DNA of 64,000 nucleotides from CAXBNB01 sp049115735. Its GTDB lineage: Bacteria > Bacteroidota > Bacteroidia > Cytophagales > Cyclobacteriaceae. The DNA lies in contig JAGDZP010000026.1 of assembly GCA_049115735.1 (NCBI GenBank), positions 129,549 to 193,548 of the forward strand. Reading direction: 5' to 3'. Every line of letters begins with the position of its first letter. Position 1 is the stretch's first letter. The translations under genes and the position numbers were made by a program. This document shows positions 61,583-64,000 of the stretch, in pieces. Under the pieces are notes generated by a model that saw nothing but the letters and a program-made list of their open reading frames with translations, was not told where the DNA came from and made no database searches.

Positions 61583-62869
61583 TTGACTAAGAACATCCTA
61601 TCTCTTTACGATAAATTTTCAACCTCTTCTGGTGTTTGTATTGACACACGTGCTATCAAACAAGACAACATCTTCTTTGCGCTCAAAGGACCAAATTTTG
61701 ATGGAAATAAATATGCCAGTCAAGCAGTGGAGTCAGGAGCGGTTTATGCCGTTGTTGATGATCCTTCCTTAAAGGGTGTCAATAAATGTATTTTGGTTGA
61801 AAACGTCTTATCCACACTACAATCTTTGGCCAACCATCATAGGAATCAGTTTAATGGACCAGTTCTAGCGATAACAGGTTCTAATGGCAAGACAACAACC
61901 AAGGAGCTTATTACAAGGGTTCTCTCTACCTCTTTTAAGACGCACAGCACCGTTGGAAATTTGAATAACCACATTGGAGTACCCCTTACCCTACTCGCAT
62001 TGAAGTTGGATACAGATATTGCTGTCATTGAAATGGGAGCCAATCATCTCGGGGAAATTGCGAGCTATTGCCAAATCACTTGCCCCACTCATGGCCTTAT
62101 TACTAATCTTGGGACCGCACATATAGGAGAATTTGGCGGCAGAGAAAATCTTATCAGAGCAAAAAGTGAATTGTTCGATTATGTCAAAAAAAATAATGGA
62201 ACTGTATTCATCAATGAACAAGATGAAGTTTTGTTGAATATGTCCAAACGCTTCGAGACTTCAATGTTTTTCCCTGGAAACAGCATACGACTAAAAGGCT
62301 CCTCACCTTACATGACCTATATCGATGAAAATGATGCAAACCATAGCACAAGCCTAATTGGGGAATACAACTTTCTAAATGCTAGCTCTGCCTACGTTAT
62401 AGGAAAACACTTTGAAGTTCCAATTGAAAAAATTACCGCTGCTATTGATAGCTATCAATCTGATAATAACAGATCTCAAATAGTAAAAATTGGAAGCAAT
62501 ACGATAATCCTAGATGCATACAACGCCAACCCGGATAGCACAATAGCGGCTTTAAACAACCTTGTTGCGTTCAAAGAAAGTTCTAAGGTCGCCATGCTTG
62601 GGGATATGAAAGAACTTGGAGAATATAGCAGACAGGAACATTCAAAAGTTTATGATCATGCCATGTCTTTAGGGATCAAAAACATTCATTTCGTAGGGAA
62701 AGAGTATTCAAAAGCACTGGAGAAAACTGATGCTTCAGTGTATGATGATGTATTAAGCTTAATTAGGTATTTAAAGAATAATCCTATTTCCGATTCTGTC
62801 GTACTTATAAAGGGTTCCAGAAGCATGACCATGGAACAGCTAAGTAAACATGAAGAAATATGGATTTAA
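61583..62869 (+). CDS. murF: UDP-N-acetylmuramoyl-tripeptide:D-Ala-D-Ala ligase
   Basis: The 428-residue Mur ligase has the N-terminal domain with IDTRAIKQDNIFFALKG, the ATP loop ITGSNGKTTTKELI, the central EMGANHLGEI and the C-terminal DAYNANPDSTIAAL. It adds D-Ala-D-Ala in the last cytoplasmic step of peptidoglycan precursor synthesis. The only reasonable start is the TTG at 61583; there is no in-frame ATG upstream. The end overlaps the DUF2461 gene by 10 bases. Confidence 0.93.
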   Translation: MTKNILSLYDKFSTSSGVCIDTRAIKQDNIFFALKGPNFDGNKYASQAVESGAVYAVVDDPSLKGVNKCILVENVLSTLQSLANHHRNQFNGPVLAITGSNGKTTTKELITRVLSTSFKTHSTVGNLNNHIGVPLTLLALKLDTDIAVIEMGANHLGEIASYCQITCPTHGLITNLGTAHIGEFGGRENLIRAKSELFDYVKKNNGTVFINEQDEVLLNMSKRFETSMFFPGNSIRLKGSSPYMTYIDENDANHSTSLIGEYNFLNASSAYVIGKHFEVPIEKITAAIDSYQSDNNRSQIVKIGSNTIILDAYNANPDSTIAALNNLVAFKESSKVAMLGDMKELGEYSRQEHSKVYDHAMSLGIKNIHFVGKEYSKALEKTDASVYDDVLSLIRYLKNNPISDSVVLIKGSRSMTMEQLSKHEEIWI

Positions 62870-63516
62870 AATTACCCTTGGAGTTTTTATCACAGCTCAG
62901 CCTTAACAACAACAAAGTCTGGTTCGATGCACACAAAAAAGATTACCAACTGGCTCGAACCGAAATGATGTCATTGGTTCAAAACATAATTGATGACATA
63001 TCTGAATTCGATGAGAGCCTTGCAGGAGTTCAGGCAAAGAATTGTATTTTCAGAATAAACAGGGACATTCGTTTTAGCAAAGATAAGACACTTTATAAAA
63101 CCAACTTTGGTGCCTTGACGGGAGATAAGGGAAAAAAGTCCGAAGGTACGGGCTACTATGTCCATATTCAGCCATCCAATATTTTTGTAGGTGGTGGTAT
63201 CTATATGCCCAATCCGGAAAAACTAGCAGCTATTAGACAAGAAATTGACTACAATCCTTCCCAATTGAAAAGCCTCATCAACAGCAAGGAATTCAAAAGT
63301 ACATTCGACGAGATTCAGGGAGAATCTCTCAAAACAGCACCTAAAGGATACCCAAAAGATCATCCAAACATCGAGCTACTCCGATTAAAAAGTTTTTATG
63401 TCGTGAAGAATTATAGCAACGCAGAATTAGTGTCAAATGACTTTTACAAAGACGCCATTATTACATACAAAAAAGCCCGAAAATTCAACGAATATTTAAA
63501 TCAGGCATTGAGTTAA
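62860..63516 (+). CDS. DUF2461 family protein
   Basis: The 218-residue protein shows the DUF2461 pattern: FLSQLSLNNNKVWFDAHKKDY at the N-terminus, FRINRDIRFSKDKTLYKTNFG in the middle, and GGGIYMPNPEKLAAIRQEI. The family is widespread and of unknown function. It overlaps murF by 10 bases, so the two are translated together. Confidence 0.88.
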   Translation: MDLKLPLEFLSQLSLNNNKVWFDAHKKDYQLARTEMMSLVQNIIDDISEFDESLAGVQAKNCIFRINRDIRFSKDKTLYKTNFGALTGDKGKKSEGTGYYVHIQPSNIFVGGGIYMPNPEKLAAIRQEIDYNPSQLKSLINSKEFKSTFDEIQGESLKTAPKGYPKDHPNIELLRLKSFYVVKNYSNAELVSNDFYKDAIITYKKARKFNEYLNQALS

Positions 63517-63533
63517 AATTAATTGAAAATAGG

Positions 63534-63564
63534 TTTGCATTTATAAATACTAAAACTAGATTTG
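63534..63564 (+). promoter_or_regulatory. tRNA-Val promoter
   Basis: TTTG (63534-63537), 19 bases, then TAGATTTG (63557-63564): a complete match to TTTG-N19-TAnnTTTG, 17 bases before the mature tRNA 5' end. Confidence 0.8.
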
Positions 63565-63581
63565 CACTCCCAATTCAAGCA

Positions 63582-63656
63582 GGGCGCTTAGCTCAGTTGG
63601 TTCAGAGCATCTGGTTTACACCCAGAGGGTCGGGGGTTCGAATCCCTCAGCGCCCA
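63582..63656 (+). tRNA. tRNA-Val (anticodon UAC)
   Basis: 75 bases fold as a cloverleaf: acceptor GGGCGCT/AGCGCCC, D arm GCTC/GAGC, anticodon stem TCTGG/CCAGA with loop TTTACAC (anticodon TAC), and T arm with GGTTCGAATCC. The discriminator is A and CCA is not encoded. It reads GUA and, by wobble, other valine codons. Confidence 0.97.
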
Positions 63657-63666
63657 CAAATACCTT

Positions 63667-63697
63667 AAACCATCCCGATTATCGAGATGGTTTTTTT
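63667..63697 (+). terminator. terminator after tRNA-Val
   Basis: AAACCATC pairs with GATGGTTT, with an inner CGAT/ATCG stem and one C-A mismatch, followed by seven T. Confidence 0.85.
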
Positions 63698-64000
63698 ATA
63701 TCCATTTCAGGGATTGTTACACGGTCGTCAACAGAGTCAAAAAGGAAACCTATGGGAATCAAGGAATAGTACAGTTTTCCCCTTTCAATCCTGCATACAC
63801 AAAGGAGGGAGTAAGTACACAAAAGAAGTGACAACATTTTGAACTCGTCTAGTACTATTTCAATTGATGCTTAGGATGTTTCTTTTATTCGCCCAAAAGA
63901 AAACGAAAAAGCCATGTTGTACTAATCAACCGATACTCCTGAGGATTATACTAAACTAACGTCAGATCTATTTAATACATACAGACACACTAATTGGGAC
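63698..64000. other. 303-base region after the tRNA, no gene recognised
   Basis: A 52-codon minus-strand frame (start ATG at 63837, running back into the tRNA terminator) is present but matches nothing I know. No integrase or attachment-site repeat of the tRNA 3' end is seen within the window. Confidence 0.5.

Noticed and set aside
63684..63837. 52-codon minus-strand frame after tRNA-Val
   Set aside because: It runs into the tRNA terminator, has no promoter or family match, and is within the length expected by chance; noted only as a possible remnant.
63582..64000. possible integration site at the 3' end of tRNA-Val
   Set aside because: No integrase and no repeated copy of the tRNA 3' end in the window.

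Overview
The window is a stretch of chromosome from a member of the Bacteroidota, most likely a marine, gliding member of the class Cytophagia. The evidence is: a gliding protein GldC; a type IX secretion C-terminal sorting domain and a PorD-like (DUF4835) protein; TonB-dependent receptors with N-terminal carboxypeptidase-regulatory-like domains; Bacteroidota-restricted small genes (DUF3098, DUF4295); and promoters of the Bacteroidota form TTTG-N19-TAnnTTTG with almost no Shine-Dalgarno sequences. I see no insertion sequence, phage, CRISPR array, rRNA or replication origin. One tRNA (Val, UAC) lies near the right end.

Layout. 1-3.8 kb: a DsbD-type thiol:disulfide transporter cut by the window edge, a SUI1-type factor, a two-domain universal stress protein and a small secreted protein. 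4.1-9.4 kb: a LysR regulator broken by a frameshift, menA, argS and a divergent arginine-decarboxylase-like gene. 9.5-14.3 kb: a large SGNH lipoprotein downstream of a TonB-dependent receptor, and gldC. 14.4-18.5 kb: an exporter operon (adaptor, MacB-like permease, TolC) with no ATPase gene. 18.7-22.2 kb: ftsX, DUF3098, uppP, truB, ribF as a tight operon. 22.3-23.7 kb: an ECF sigma factor and probable anti-sigma protein. 23.7-28.3 kb: a structured intergenic stretch with a possible small ORF, then gapA, mdh, a cyclic-nucleotide-binding protein and tilS. 28.4-35.9 kb: an OstA-like protein, then bamD, rpoZ, coaBC, porD-like and recN, with a sulfotransferase gene lying between the last two on the other strand. 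36-41.8 kb: fabI, ispE, a PfkB sugar/nucleoside kinase, ricT, a secreted YciI-domain protein, a TesA-like esterase and a small lipoprotein. 41.8-47.5 kb: typA, the rpmB-rpmG-DUF4295-ftsY cluster, and a eukaryote-type glycogen branching enzyme. 47.6-50.4 kb: a TonB receptor with a CxxC in its plug and a thioredoxin, behind a promoter that carries a palindrome. 50.4-55.5 kb: a stand-alone LolD/YbbA-like ATPase, a RIC-type hemerythrin, ruvX, def, and a methionine aminotransferase plus omega-amidase pair. 55.5-61.1 kb: a lipoprotein, and an operon of a di-heme peroxidase, an MbnP-like copper-protein relative and a secreted FG-GAP protein, with a second di-heme peroxidase divergent from it. 61.6-64 kb: murF, a DUF2461 protein and tRNA-Val.

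Most of the window is ordinary housekeeping. The least explained parts are the MbnP/di-heme/FG-GAP module (56.0-61.1 kb), the palindrome-controlled TonB receptor plus thioredoxin (47.6-50.4 kb), and the structured region with a 43-codon ORF upstream of gapA (23.9-24.1 kb). Names come from recognising motifs by eye; no database search was run.
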